Origin: Actinomadura luzonensis
GTDB taxonomy: Bacteria; Actinomycetota; Actinomycetes; Streptosporangiales; Streptosporangiaceae
Length of the DNA: 64,000 nucleotides
NCBI RefSeq assembly: GCF_022664455.2
Contig: NZ_JAKRKC020000003.1
Location: 930,001 to 994,000 of the forward strand
Direction: 5' to 3'
The translations under genes were made by a program, and so were the position numbers. Positions 15,893-24,610 of the stretch are shown here, piece by piece. The notes beneath the pieces are model-generated. The model was not told where the DNA came from, searched no databases, and saw only the letters and a list, made by a program, of their open reading frames with translations. Positions within the stretch are counted from its first letter, which is position 1. Every line of letters starts with the position of its first letter.

Positions 15893-17039
15893 GCCGCATA
15901 TGGCGACCGAGCCCGCCGCGCGGAGCGCGGCCATGAGTAGCGTGCTGAACATCGAGGCGCCTGGGAAGGTGTCCCTGGTCGAGGAGGAGCTGCCGGAGCT
16001 TCCCGACGGCGGGTTCACGGTGGAGACGACGCACAGCGGCGTCTCGGCGGGCACCGAGCTGACCTACGTCAAGGGCGACAACCCCTACCTGAACGCCACC
16101 TTCGACCGCGAGCTGGGCCTGTTCGTGCCCGGCGAGCCGTCCATCGAGTACCCGGTGCGCGGCATCGGCTACATGCAGGTCGGCCGGGTCGTCGAGACGC
16201 GCACCAAGGCCGTGCGCGAGGGCGCGCTGGTCGCCATGTGCTACGGCCACCGCACCGCCTACGTGGCCGACCCGCTCGCCGACCGCTTCGTCGAGCTGCC
16301 CGCCGACCTCGACCCGCTGCTCGGCATCTACGTCGCCCACATGGGCCCGATCTGCGCCAACGGCCTGCTGCACGCCGCCCACGACCTGCACGGCCCGGCC
16401 GTGCAGCAGCTCGGCGACGGCGTGCGCGGCCGGCGCGTGGTGGTCGTCGGCGCGGGCGTCGTCGGCCTGCTGGTCGCCTGCTTCGCGATGCACGGCGGCG
16501 CGGCCGAGGTCGTCGTCGTGGACGAGACCCCGGCCCGGCTGGAGGTCGCCGCCGCGCTCGGCGCGAACGTCCTGGCGGCCGTGGACGACGACCCGGCGGT
16601 GACGCTGAAGCGGCGCTGGCGGCACGCCGCCCAGGACCGCGGCGCGGACGTGGTGTTCCAGTGCCGCGGCCGGACCCGCGCGCTGGCCCTCGGCCTGCGC
16701 CTGCTGCGCCCGCAGGGCACGCTGGTGGACCTCGCGTTCTACACCGAGGGCGCCGAGGCGGTGCGGCTCGGCGAGGAGTTCCACCACAACGGCCTGTCGG
16801 TGCGCTGCGCCCAGATCGGCCGGGTGCCGCGCGGGCTGGCGCACGCCTGGGACCGCGAGCGGCTGTCGTTCGAGACGATCGGCCTGCTCAGGGAGTACGG
16901 CCCCCTGCTACGCCGGCACGTGATCACCGACGTGGCCGGCTTCCACGACGGCCCCCAGTTGCTCATGGACCTCGCCGCCCGGCGCCGTCAGAGCATCCAG
17001 GCCGTGCTCTGCGACGACGTCGAGCAGGAGCGCGGCTGA
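15885..17039 (+). CDS. MDR-superfamily dehydrogenase, copy A
   Basis: About 384 aa with a GroES-like N-terminal part and a Rossmann core (RRVVVVGAGVVGLLVACFAMHGGA). The hallmark is SGVSAGTELTYVKGDNPYLN followed by RLGEEFHHN. The structural-zinc Cys cluster of alcohol dehydrogenases is absent. It is paralogous to the enzyme at 19012-20040, which shares both hallmarks. It overlaps the Gfo/Idh gene upstream by 8 bp and the convergent hydrolase gene by 132 bp at the 3' end. Likely NAD(P)-dependent oxidation or reduction of a sugar derivative; the exact reaction is not known. In-frame ATGs at 15900 and 15933 are alternative starts. Confidence 0.8.
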   Translation: MSRPHMATEPAARSAAMSSVLNIEAPGKVSLVEEELPELPDGGFTVETTHSGVSAGTELTYVKGDNPYLNATFDRELGLFVPGEPSIEYPVRGIGYMQVGRVVETRTKAVREGALVAMCYGHRTAYVADPLADRFVELPADLDPLLGIYVAHMGPICANGLLHAAHDLHGPAVQQLGDGVRGRRVVVVGAGVVGLLVACFAMHGGAAEVVVVDETPARLEVAAALGANVLAAVDDDPAVTLKRRWRHAAQDRGADVVFQCRGRTRALALGLRLLRPQGTLVDLAFYTEGAEAVRLGEEFHHNGLSVRCAQIGRVPRGLAHAWDRERLSFETIGLLREYGPLLRRHVITDVAGFHDGPQLLMDLAARRRQSIQAVLCDDVEQERG

Positions 17040-18227
17040 CCAGCTGAAGTCCGAGCAGCCGTGGCCGCGCAGCGTGAACGGGTCGAAGTACTCGCGGAAC
17101 CCCGACCGGGACACCGCGCGCACGATCCCGTCGGCGAGCGGCCCGGCGAGGTCGGGGCGGCGTTCCTTGAGCCCCTGCCAGACCAGCCAGGTCAGGTTGA
17201 CCCAGCTCGGCCCGCGCCAGTAGCGCACCGGGTCGAACTCGGGCGCGTCCGGCGAGAAGCTGGGCAGCACGCCGTCCTTGAGAGCGAAGCGGTCCAGGGC
17301 GGTGGTGATGAGGGCGTCGGCGACCTCGTCCGGCAGGCCCGGCAGCAGGAGCGGGGTCAGGCCGGCCGCGCTCGCCGAGGCCACCGTGCCGCCGGCGACC
17401 AGGTCGCGGGGCTGGAAGAGGGCGCCGTCCCACAGGTGCTCGACCATGGCGGCAGTGACGGCGGCGGCCTCGCGCTCGTGCGGCGCGGGGTCGAGGCCGA
17501 GCGCTCCGGCGATCCGCGCGAGCGCGTGCTCGGCCGCGCCGTAGGCGGCGTTGAACAACGGGTCCTCGATGTGGAACGCGCCAGGCCGACGGTAGCCGGA
17601 GTCGCGGTAGGCCCTGGCGAGCGCGACGTAACGCTCGTAGTCGCGGTCGGTGGGCCGCTCGTCGGCGTTGACGGTGTCGAGGTCGCGCCGGACGAACCCG
17701 GCGGGCCGGTCCTGCACGGCCCGCAGCGGCCGGTCCCAGGCCGGGCTGTTGTCCATGCCCGACTCCCAGGGGTGCACGATCGAGATCAGGCCCTCGGGCG
17801 AGCGCCGGGCCGTGCGCAAGAACTCCTGCTGGGCCACGAGCCGGGGGTAGATCCGGCCCAGGAACGCCGGGTCGGGCTCGGCCAGGTGCGCCTTCCACGC
17901 GGCCAGCGCGTGCACCGGCGGCTGCACGATGCCCGAGGTGGCGCTGCCGGAGGGGGCGCGCACCTGCCAGAACTCGGGGCCGGGGAAGTAGGCGCCCTCC
18001 GGCACCCGGGGGTTGAACACGATGTGCGGCACCCGCCCGTCGCGCCACTGCGCGCCGAACAGGCTGGCCAGCTCGGAGCGGGCGCGGCGCGGTGACCAGC
18101 GGGCGTGCCCGATCGCGATGAACGCGGAGTCCCAGCTCCACTGATGGGGGTAGAGCCGGCGGGAGGGGACCGTGTAGCTGCCGTCCCAGTTCGCCACCAG
18201 GACGCGCACGGCGTCGCGGAGGATCAT
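16908..18227 (-). CDS. GH63-type glycoside hydrolase, glucosylglycerate hydrolase-like
   Basis: About 439 aa, an (alpha/alpha)6-barrel enzyme. Diagnostic segments are YPHQWSWDSAFIAIGHARW near residue 30, HPWESGMDNSPAWD (probable catalytic acid Asp), WRGPSWVNLTWLVWQGL and EYFDPFTLRGHGCSDFSWSAALLLD (probable catalytic base Glu). These fit the small GH63-like mannosylglycerate/glucosylglycerate hydrolases of actinobacteria. The nearby gpgS supports that reading; an amylo-alpha-1,6-glucosidase-like activity is the alternative. ATG at 18227 overlaps the upstream isomerase stop (ATGA). The 3' end overlaps the convergent MDR gene by 132 bp. Confidence 0.8.
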   Translation of the reverse strand: MILRDAVRVLVANWDGSYTVPSRRLYPHQWSWDSAFIAIGHARWSPRRARSELASLFGAQWRDGRVPHIVFNPRVPEGAYFPGPEFWQVRAPSGSATSGIVQPPVHALAAWKAHLAEPDPAFLGRIYPRLVAQQEFLRTARRSPEGLISIVHPWESGMDNSPAWDRPLRAVQDRPAGFVRRDLDTVNADERPTDRDYERYVALARAYRDSGYRRPGAFHIEDPLFNAAYGAAEHALARIAGALGLDPAPHEREAAAVTAAMVEHLWDGALFQPRDLVAGGTVASASAAGLTPLLLPGLPDEVADALITTALDRFALKDGVLPSFSPDAPEFDPVRYWRGPSWVNLTWLVWQGLKERRPDLAGPLADGIVRAVSRSGFREYFDPFTLRGHGCSDFSWSAALLLDVVAEHGLDALTAPGGEVHEQLGAVVEAGHVGDHVPA

Positions 18228-19009
18228 AGGTACTTCCTGACGAAGGCCGCGGTCTGGGGGAGGACGATCTCGGGCTCGCCGCGCAGGCGGCATTCGAGGG
18301 CGAGGTAGCCGTCGTAGCCGTGGGCGTCGAGCGTGGCCAGCTGGGCGCCCCAGTCGAGGTGGCCGGTGCCGGGCTGGTTCCTGTTGGACTCGCTGATCTG
18401 CATGTGCGCGAGGTAGGGGGCGGCCTCGGCCAGCGCGCGGCAGGGGTCGTCCTCCTCGATGTTCATGTGGTAGGTGTCGCCGACGATCCTGACGGAGTCC
18501 ATGGCGCAGTAGGAGACGGCGTCGGCGAGGGTGTTGACCATGTGGTTCTCGTACCGGTTGAGCGGTTCGAGCATGATCAGCACGCCGTTGCGCTGGGCGT
18601 GCTCGCCGAGCACGGCGAGCGCCTCGGTGAGCACCTCGCGGTCCTCCTCGGCGCTGCGCGGCGGCGTGAACGGCGGCAGCCGCAGGGAGAACTGGCCCCA
18701 GGAGGCGGGCGTCATGACGCCGATGCCGCCGAGCTCGCCGATGACGGACAGCTGCGACCGGAGCTGCTGGATGGCGTCCTTGCGCTTGGCCGGGTCGAAG
18801 TCGCCGATGAAGTGCGGCATGTCCACGCAGACCGTCGGCATGACGACGCCGTCGGCCAGCGCCCGCTTGAGCTCGGTCAGGCGGCCGGCGAAGTGGAAAT
18901 CGCCCTTGCCGCGCAGCTCGATGGCGTCGAACCCGGCGTCGACGGCGAACGCGAACTTCTCCTGCAGCGAGCGGCCGGGCAAGAGCTGCTCCTGGACGGC
19001 GAGCTTCAC
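18224..19009 (-). CDS. Sugar phosphate isomerase/epimerase-like TIM barrel
   Basis: 261 aa of the xylose-isomerase-like / AP endonuclease 2 superfamily. Probable metal ligands lie in the segments VLIMLEPLNRYENHM (Glu), VRIVGDTYHMNIEE (Asp/His), AHMQISESNRNQPGTGHLDW and YLALECR (Glu). GTG at 19009 sits 5 nt after GAGGAG; the GTG at 19015 would overlap that site. It lies between the MDR dehydrogenase and the GH63-type hydrolase in one minus-strand operon. It probably acts on a keto-sugar produced by a dehydrogenase; substrate unknown. Confidence 0.82.
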   Translation of the reverse strand: MKLAVQEQLLPGRSLQEKFAFAVDAGFDAIELRGKGDFHFAGRLTELKRALADGVVMPTVCVDMPHFIGDFDPAKRKDAIQQLRSQLSVIGELGGIGVMTPASWGQFSLRLPPFTPPRSAEEDREVLTEALAVLGEHAQRNGVLIMLEPLNRYENHMVNTLADAVSYCAMDSVRIVGDTYHMNIEEDDPCRALAEAAPYLAHMQISESNRNQPGTGHLDWGAQLATLDAHGYDGYLALECRLRGEPEIVLPQTAAFVRKYL

Positions 19010-19011
19010 AG

Positions 19012-20040
19012 TCACTCCTCGAATTGGAAGACGAGCTGGAGCACCTCGGATTGGTGCTTGTCGAGCAGGTCGAAGGCCTCGGCCGCCCGCTCGACGGGGA
19101 CGACGTGGGTGATGAGCTCGGCGACCTCGACCTCGCCCCGGTGCACGAGCTCCATGAACGTGCGCTGCAGGCGTTCGACGTCCCAGCGGTGGGAGAGCCA
19201 GGAGGCGACCCCGCCGATCTGTGAGGAGACGAGCTGGACCTGGTTGTGGTGGAACTCCTCGCCCAGCCGCAGGCCGACGCCGTCGCCCTGGTAGAAGCCG
19301 GCGGCCACGACCCGGCCGCCCTTGCGGACGGTGCGGATGGCCTCGTGCAGGCCGAGGTGGGTGCCGCTGAGCTCGATGACGGTGTCGGCGCCCTCGACGC
19401 GCTTGCGCATGAACTCGGCGACCGAGCCGGCGGCGACGTCGAACGTCTCGGCCGCGCCGAACCTCCTGGCCAGCTCCAGCCGGTCGGCGATGGCGTCGGC
19501 GGCGACGACGCGGGCGCCGCTGAGCACGGCGAGGCGGGTGGCGAGCAGGCCGATGACGCCCTGCCCGAAGACGGCGATCTGGTCGCCGAGGTGGATGTCG
19601 GCGGCGTGGACGGCGTTGAGCGCGATGGCGCCCACGCGGGCGAAGACGCCGCCGAGCGGGTCGGAGCCGGGCGGCAGCACGTGCCCGACCAGCTTGTCGG
19701 CCGGCAGGACCGCTTCGGCCCGGTGGCCCCAGATGCCCCAGACGAGGCTGCCGACGGGCGGGTCGGCGACGTCGGGCGCCGCCTCCACCACCTCGCCGAC
19801 CTCCTGGTAGCCCCAGCCGGTCAGCGGGTAGGCGTGCGTGCGGCCCTCGACGAAGAGGCGGCGCTCGGTGTCCCACTTGCGGTTGAGGTAGGGGTTGGTT
19901 CCGCGGTAGGCGGTGAGCTCGGTGCCGGCCGAGACGCCTGAGTAGATCGTTCTGATCCGGACCGAGCCCGGGACGATCGGGGCGGGAGATTCCAGGCCGA
20001 CGCGGACATGGCCCGGCTCCTCGAAGGTGATGACGCGCAT
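19012..20040 (-). CDS. MDR-superfamily dehydrogenase, copy B
   Basis: About 342 aa. It carries SGVSAGTELTAYRGTNPYLN, Rossmann motif QIAVFGQGVIGLLATRLAVLSGA and RLGEEFHHNQVQLVSSQIGG, which mark it as a paralogue of the enzyme at 15885-17039. Zinc-ligand Cys residues are absent. ATG at 20040 has GTGGGGA just upstream. First gene of the minus-strand operon dehydrogenase-isomerase-hydrolase, divergent from the ABC importer operon. A role in glycoside or sugar oxidation/reduction is inferred from neighbours. Confidence 0.8.
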   Translation of the reverse strand: MRVITFEEPGHVRVGLESPAPIVPGSVRIRTIYSGVSAGTELTAYRGTNPYLNRKWDTERRLFVEGRTHAYPLTGWGYQEVGEVVEAAPDVADPPVGSLVWGIWGHRAEAVLPADKLVGHVLPPGSDPLGGVFARVGAIALNAVHAADIHLGDQIAVFGQGVIGLLATRLAVLSGARVVAADAIADRLELARRFGAAETFDVAAGSVAEFMRKRVEGADTVIELSGTHLGLHEAIRTVRKGGRVVAAGFYQGDGVGLRLGEEFHHNQVQLVSSQIGGVASWLSHRWDVERLQRTFMELVHRGEVEVAELITHVVPVERAAEAFDLLDKHQSEVLQLVFQFEE

Positions 20041-20324
20041 TCCCCACACTTACGCTTAATGATCAAACAGAAGTCGAAGATTTATTGGTTCTTTGCACAC
20101 GATAGTTGCGCCCGTAACCGTCTTAAGTCTACGGCTTGCGGTGGATGCAACGGATGCAATTGGGGTTTCTGACCGCGTGTCTTGTGGAAAGCGACCTTAC
20201 CGATATTGCGGGGTCCCTGGGGCGGCACGGGGAGAGTACAGACCGGTCTCGGTATCGCACACCGGACGTTGCGGCAACTGCTCCCGGGGTAAGGGCGGCA
20301 TATCCCCAACCGGAGGTGCGTGCT
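20041..20324. promoter_or_regulatory. Divergent promoter region of the sugar-catabolic and importer operons
   Basis: 284 bp with a clear AT-rich dip at about 20050-20110, including a TGATCA palindrome at about 20058-20063. It separates the minus-strand dehydrogenase operon from the plus-strand ABC operon. A ROK repressor encoded at the end of the importer operon is the likely controller. I could not assign -10/-35 boxes or an operator with confidence. Confidence 0.45.
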
Positions 20325-21704
20325 ATGCCGAAGAAGGTTACCGCCGTCCTCTCCGTCGCACTGCTGGCCACCGCCACGCTGACGGCCTGCGGCGACGACG
20401 GCGGCGGCGGCGCCCAGCAGGGCGCGGCCAACAAGATCACCGTGTGGACCGAGGAGAACCTCGAGGACCGCATGGCGGTGCAGAAGCAGATCGCCGCCGA
20501 GTTCACCCGGAAGACCGGCATCCAGGTCGAGCTGGTCGGCGTAGCCGAGGACCAGTTCAGCCAGACCATCACCGCCGCGGCCGCGGCGGGCGACCTGCCC
20601 GACGTCATCGGGGCGCTGCCCCTCGCCTCGGTCCGCGAGCTGGAGGCCAACGACCTGCTCGACACCGAGACGCCGGGCAAGGTCGTCGACCAGCTCGGCC
20701 GCGACTCCTTCTCCCCCCGGGCGCTGGAGCTCGACACCGCGGACGGCAAGCTGCTCGGCGTGCCGAGCGACGGGTGGGCGCAGCTCATCCTCTACCGCAA
20801 GGACCTGTTCGAGAAGGCCGGGCTGCAACCGCCGGACACCTACGAGGCGCTGCAGGCCGCCGCGCAGAAACTGAACACCGGCGGCACGGCGGGCATCACG
20901 CTCGCCATCGCGCCGAAGGATTCGTTCACGGCGCAGAGTTTCGAGCACGTGGCACTGGCCGACGGCTGCCAACTGGTCGACAATTCAGGAAATGTCGTTC
21001 TTAATTCTCCGCAATGCGTCAAAGCATTCGAGTTCTATGCAAACCTGGCCAAGAACTACTCGGTCAAGGGCAAGCAGGACGTCGACACCACCCGGGCGAC
21101 CTACTTCTCCGGCAAGGCGGCGATGATGATCTGGTCGTCGTTCATCCTGGACGAGCTGGCCGGCCTGCGTAAGGACGCGATGCCGAGCTGCCCCGAGTGC
21201 CGTGAGGACCCCGAGTGGCTGGCCAAGAACACCGGCGTCGTGACCGCGCTCAAGGGCCCCGACGCGAGCGCCCCCGCCCAGTACGGCGAGATCGTCTCCT
21301 GGGTGGTCACCCGCGACGCGGCCAAGGACCCGGCGGCCAAGTTCGTCGCGTACCTGATGAACGAGGGCTACCCGCGCTGGCTCGGCATGGCCCCCGAGGG
21401 CAAGTTCCCCACCAGGACCACCTTCGCCGACCAGTGGGACAAGCTGCCCGCCGGCGTCGACACCAAGAAGCCGCTGTCGGAGATCTACCCGGCCGACCTG
21501 CTCACCGCGCTGCGCAAGAGCCCCGACACCTTCGCCCGCTGGGGCATCCCGCAGGGCCAGGGCAAGCTCGTCGGCGCCACCATGGGCGAGCTGCCGGTGC
21601 CCAAGGCGCTCAGCTCGCTCGTGGACGGCTCGGCCACCGCGCAGGCCGCCGCCGCCCAGGCCAAGACCGACGTCGAGTCGATCAAGCGCGGGATCCGGCA
21701 GTGA
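20325..21704 (+). CDS. ABC sugar importer, lipoprotein substrate-binding protein
   Basis: About 459 aa, type-1 carbohydrate-binding protein (MalE-like). The signal peptide and lipobox ATLTACGDD give a predicted lipidated Cys at about residue 22. KITVWTEENLEDRMAVQKQIAAEFTRKTGIQVELV is the characteristic N-lobe start. ATG at 20325 follows CGGAGG at a good distance. The next permease starts inside the stop codon (GTGA). It delivers an unknown oligosaccharide or glycoside to the two permeases downstream. No ATPase gene follows. Confidence 0.92.
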   Translation: MPKKVTAVLSVALLATATLTACGDDGGGGAQQGAANKITVWTEENLEDRMAVQKQIAAEFTRKTGIQVELVGVAEDQFSQTITAAAAAGDLPDVIGALPLASVRELEANDLLDTETPGKVVDQLGRDSFSPRALELDTADGKLLGVPSDGWAQLILYRKDLFEKAGLQPPDTYEALQAAAQKLNTGGTAGITLAIAPKDSFTAQSFEHVALADGCQLVDNSGNVVLNSPQCVKAFEFYANLAKNYSVKGKQDVDTTRATYFSGKAAMMIWSSFILDELAGLRKDAMPSCPECREDPEWLAKNTGVVTALKGPDASAPAQYGEIVSWVVTRDAAKDPAAKFVAYLMNEGYPRWLGMAPEGKFPTRTTFADQWDKLPAGVDTKKPLSEIYPADLLTALRKSPDTFARWGIPQGQGKLVGATMGELPVPKALSSLVDGSATAQAAAAQAKTDVESIKRGIRQ

Positions 21705-22621
21705 GCAGACCCCTCACGCTGCGAAGACAGGAGGGCCGGGCGGGGCTGGCGCTGATCTCGCCGACGCTGGTCATCACGCTGGTCGTGGTGGTGCTGCCGC
21801 TGCTGTGGGCGATCATGCTGGCGTTCCAGGACGCCCGCCTGATCAACATCCGGCGCGCCGGCGTCTTCGGCCACTACACGCTGGAGAACTTCTCCTACGT
21901 CGTCTCCGAGCCCGGCTTCTGGTCGTCGCTGGTCAACACGCTCGTCTACACGGTGTTCGGCACCGGGCTGTCCATCGTGATCGGGCTGGTGGCGGCACTG
22001 GCGCTGCGCGACCGGTTCCGGGGGCGGACGCTGGTGCGGGCCTCGATCCTCATCCCGTACGTGGCCCCGGTGGTGGCGGTGGCGTTCCTGTGGGAGACGA
22101 TGCTCAACCCGCAGTACGGCATCGTCAACACCTGGCTGAAGGAGCCGATCGCCTTCCTCACCCAGGCCAAGGGCGAGTTCCTGGGCATGCAGGTGCCGGT
22201 GGCGCTGCTCACGGTGATCGCGTTCGAGGCGTGGCGGTACTTCCCGTTCGCGTTCCTGTTCATCCTGGCCCGGCTCCAGGCCCTGCCGGGCGAGCTGGAC
22301 GAGGCCGCCGTGGTGGACGGGGCCACGCCGACCCAGCGCTTCCGGTACGTGATCATGCCGCAGCTCTGGCGGACGATCGCGCTGCTGTCGGTGCTGCGGT
22401 TCGTGTTCACCTTCACCAAGTTCGACGACGTCTACCTGCTGACCGGCGGCGGGGCCGGCACCGAGGTGGTCAGCGTGCGGGTCTACAACTTCCTGACCTC
22501 GCGCGACGACATCGGGGCCTCGGCCGCCCAGGCGATCGTCCTGGCCGTGTTCCTCGTCGTGTTCCTGGTCCTCTACCTGCGCTTCTTCTCCGGAGCGGGA
22601 GGTGACCGTGAGCAGAGATAG
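21701..22621 (+). CDS. ABC sugar importer permease (MalF-like)
   Basis: About 306 aa with six TM helices. The EAA loop is EAAVVDGATPTQRFRYVIMPQL (Glu-Ala-Ala...Gly motif contacting the ATPase). The GTG start is coupled to the binding-protein stop. It forms a heterodimer with the next permease. The shared ATPase, as in other actinomycetes, is presumably an MsiK-type protein encoded elsewhere. Confidence 0.92.
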   Translation: MSRPLTLRRQEGRAGLALISPTLVITLVVVVLPLLWAIMLAFQDARLINIRRAGVFGHYTLENFSYVVSEPGFWSSLVNTLVYTVFGTGLSIVIGLVAALALRDRFRGRTLVRASILIPYVAPVVAVAFLWETMLNPQYGIVNTWLKEPIAFLTQAKGEFLGMQVPVALLTVIAFEAWRYFPFAFLFILARLQALPGELDEAAVVDGATPTQRFRYVIMPQLWRTIALLSVLRFVFTFTKFDDVYLLTGGGAGTEVVSVRVYNFLTSRDDIGASAAQAIVLAVFLVVFLVLYLRFFSGAGGDREQR

Positions 22622-23453
22622 GTTCGAGCGCGGGCTGCTGCGGGTGCTGCGGCCGGTGGTGATCCTGGTGCTCTTCCTGGCCACCGCGTTCCCGTTCCTC
22701 TACATGGTGATGCTGTCGGTGCGCGACATCCAGGAGCTCATCCTGGAGCCCGGGTCGTTGTGGCCGAACAGCTTCACCCTCGACACCTACGTCAACGTCC
22801 TGACCCGGCAGGGCTTCCTGACGTTCATGCGCAACAGCGCGGTCGTGGCCGTCGCGTCGGTGGCGTTCACGCTGCTGATCTCGATCCCGGGCGCGTACGC
22901 GGTGGCGCGGCTGCGCTTCTTCGGGCGGCGGCAGGTGCACTTCCTGTTCCTCGCGGTGTACCTGTTCCCGGCGATCGTGCTGGCCATCCCGCTGTTCGTG
23001 CTCTTCACGATGCTCGGGCTGCGTGGGTCGCTGATCGGACTGATCCTCGTGTATATCGCGCAAACCGTGCCCGTCACGGTATACATGCTCCGCAACTACT
23101 TCGAGACCGTGCCGCAGAGCGTGGAGGAGGCGGCCGCGATCGACGGATGCACGAGACTGTCGACCATCTGGCGCGTGGTGCTGCCGCTGTCGAAGCCCGC
23201 GCTGATGGCCACCGGCCTCTACGCCTTCATGATCGCCTGGAACGAGTTCCTGTTCGCCCTGCTCTTCCTGGTCGAGAAGCGGGAGCGCTGGACGGTCTCC
23301 CTCGGGCTGTCGCAGCTCGCGGGGAGCATCGAGATCCCGACGACGGTGCTGATGGCGGGATCGGTGGTCCTCACGCTGCCGATCGTGATCGTGTTCTTCG
23401 CCAGCGAACGCCTGCTGACCGAGGGGCTGACGGCAGGAGCAGAGAAGGGATAG
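22608..23453 (+). CDS. ABC sugar importer permease (MalG-like)
   Basis: About 281 aa, six TM helices, EAA loop EEAAAIDGCTRLSTIWRVVLPLSKP. GTG at 22608 is preferred over GTG at 22602 because GGGAGG then has normal spacing. It overlaps the MalF-like gene by 14 bp and is followed 5 bp later by the ROK regulator, so all four are one operon. Confidence 0.92.
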   Translation: MSRDRFERGLLRVLRPVVILVLFLATAFPFLYMVMLSVRDIQELILEPGSLWPNSFTLDTYVNVLTRQGFLTFMRNSAVVAVASVAFTLLISIPGAYAVARLRFFGRRQVHFLFLAVYLFPAIVLAIPLFVLFTMLGLRGSLIGLILVYIAQTVPVTVYMLRNYFETVPQSVEEAAAIDGCTRLSTIWRVVLPLSKPALMATGLYAFMIAWNEFLFALLFLVEKRERWTVSLGLSQLAGSIEIPTTVLMAGSVVLTLPIVIVFFASERLLTEGLTAGAEKG

Positions 23454-23458
23454 CGAGC

Positions 23459-24610
23459 ATGCTGACGGCAGGGCAGATCCTCCAGCTCATCCGGAACGGC
23501 ACCTGCCGGACGCGCAAGGAACTCATCGAGTACACCGGCCTGTCCCGTTCGACGATCACCGACCGGGTCGACCGGCTCATCGACGCCGGCTACATCCACG
23601 AGTCCGGCGTCGGGGCGTCCGGGGGCGGGCGGCCGCCCTCGGTGCTCGACGTGGACGCCTCCAGGCGGCTGATGCTGGTGGCCGACCTGGGGGCCACCCA
23701 CGTCCGGGCGGCGCTCACCGACCTCGCGGCCCGCCCGCTGGCCGAGGAGAGCACCGGCATGCGCATCGACCTCGGCCCCGAGGCGGTGCTGTCGTGGGTG
23801 CGCCAGGCGTTCCAGCGCTTACTCGACCGGGCGGGACGGCCGGCCGGCGAGGTCTGCGGCGTCGGTCTCGACCTGCCCGGCTCGGTCGACCACACCACCG
23901 GGCGGGTGATCCGCTCCTTCCTCATGCCCGGCTGGGACGACTACCCGGTGGGCGAGGCCGTCGGCGCCGGCTACGACGTGCCGATCCTGGTCGAGAACGA
24001 CGCGAACGCGATGGGGCTCGGCGAGTGGTGGACGTCCTGGCGCGAGACCGACTCGCTGATCCTCATCAAGGTCTCGACCGGCATCGGCACCGGCATCGTG
24101 CTCGACGGCCGGATCTACCGGGGCGTGGAGGAGGCCGCGGGCAACATCGGGCACGTGCGCATCCGGGAGAGCGACGACCGGGTGTGCACCTGCGGCTCGC
24201 GCGGCTGCGTCGCCTCGCTGGCCAGCGGCCACGCCCTGGCCGCCGACCTCGGCCAGGAGACCAGCCAGGACGTGGTGCGCCTGGTGCAGGCGGGCGACCC
24301 GACCGCGATCGCGCGCACCCAGGAGGCCGGGCGCACGCTCGGCGTGGTGCTGGCCACGGCGGTCAGCCTGCTCAACCCCGGCGTGCTGGTGCTGGCCGGC
24401 GACATGGCGGAGACCCGCGAGCACTACCTGACCGGCATCAGGGAGATCGTCTACCGGCGGAGCCTGCCGTACACGACGCGGAACCTGGAGATCGTCACCT
24501 CGTCGCTGGGCGACCGGGCGGGGATCGTCGGCATGGCGGTCATCGTGATGGAGCACGTGCTCTCCCCCACCGCCGTGGACACCGCGTTGCAGGACAAGGC
24601 GGCCAGCTAG
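23459..24610 (+). CDS. ROK-family transcriptional regulator
   Basis: 383 aa. An N-terminal winged HTH (GTCRTRKELIEYTGLSRSTITDRVDRLIDAG) is followed by a sugar-kinase fold. The kinase fold has an ATP-loop-like LVADLGATHVRAALTD, GVGLDLPGSVD, the ROK zinc centre CTCGSRGC and VLVLAGDMAE. It is more likely a repressor than a kinase because of the HTH. It is the last gene of the ABC importer operon and probably controls the 20041-20324 divergent promoter region. The stop overlaps the convergent 24607-25353 gene. Confidence 0.9.
   Translation: MLTAGQILQLIRNGTCRTRKELIEYTGLSRSTITDRVDRLIDAGYIHESGVGASGGGRPPSVLDVDASRRLMLVADLGATHVRAALTDLAARPLAEESTGMRIDLGPEAVLSWVRQAFQRLLDRAGRPAGEVCGVGLDLPGSVDHTTGRVIRSFLMPGWDDYPVGEAVGAGYDVPILVENDANAMGLGEWWTSWRETDSLILIKVSTGIGTGIVLDGRIYRGVEEAAGNIGHVRIRESDDRVCTCGSRGCVASLASGHALAADLGQETSQDVVRLVQAGDPTAIARTQEAGRTLGVVLATAVSLLNPGVLVLAGDMAETREHYLTGIREIVYRRSLPYTTRNLEIVTSSLGDRAGIVGMAVIVMEHVLSPTAVDTALQDKAAS

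Noticed and set aside
16908..17039. A frameshift or missed stop explaining the 132-bp convergent overlap
   Set aside because: Both frames keep family-like sequence up to or near their ends and neither shows a disrupted motif. A sequencing check would still be worthwhile.
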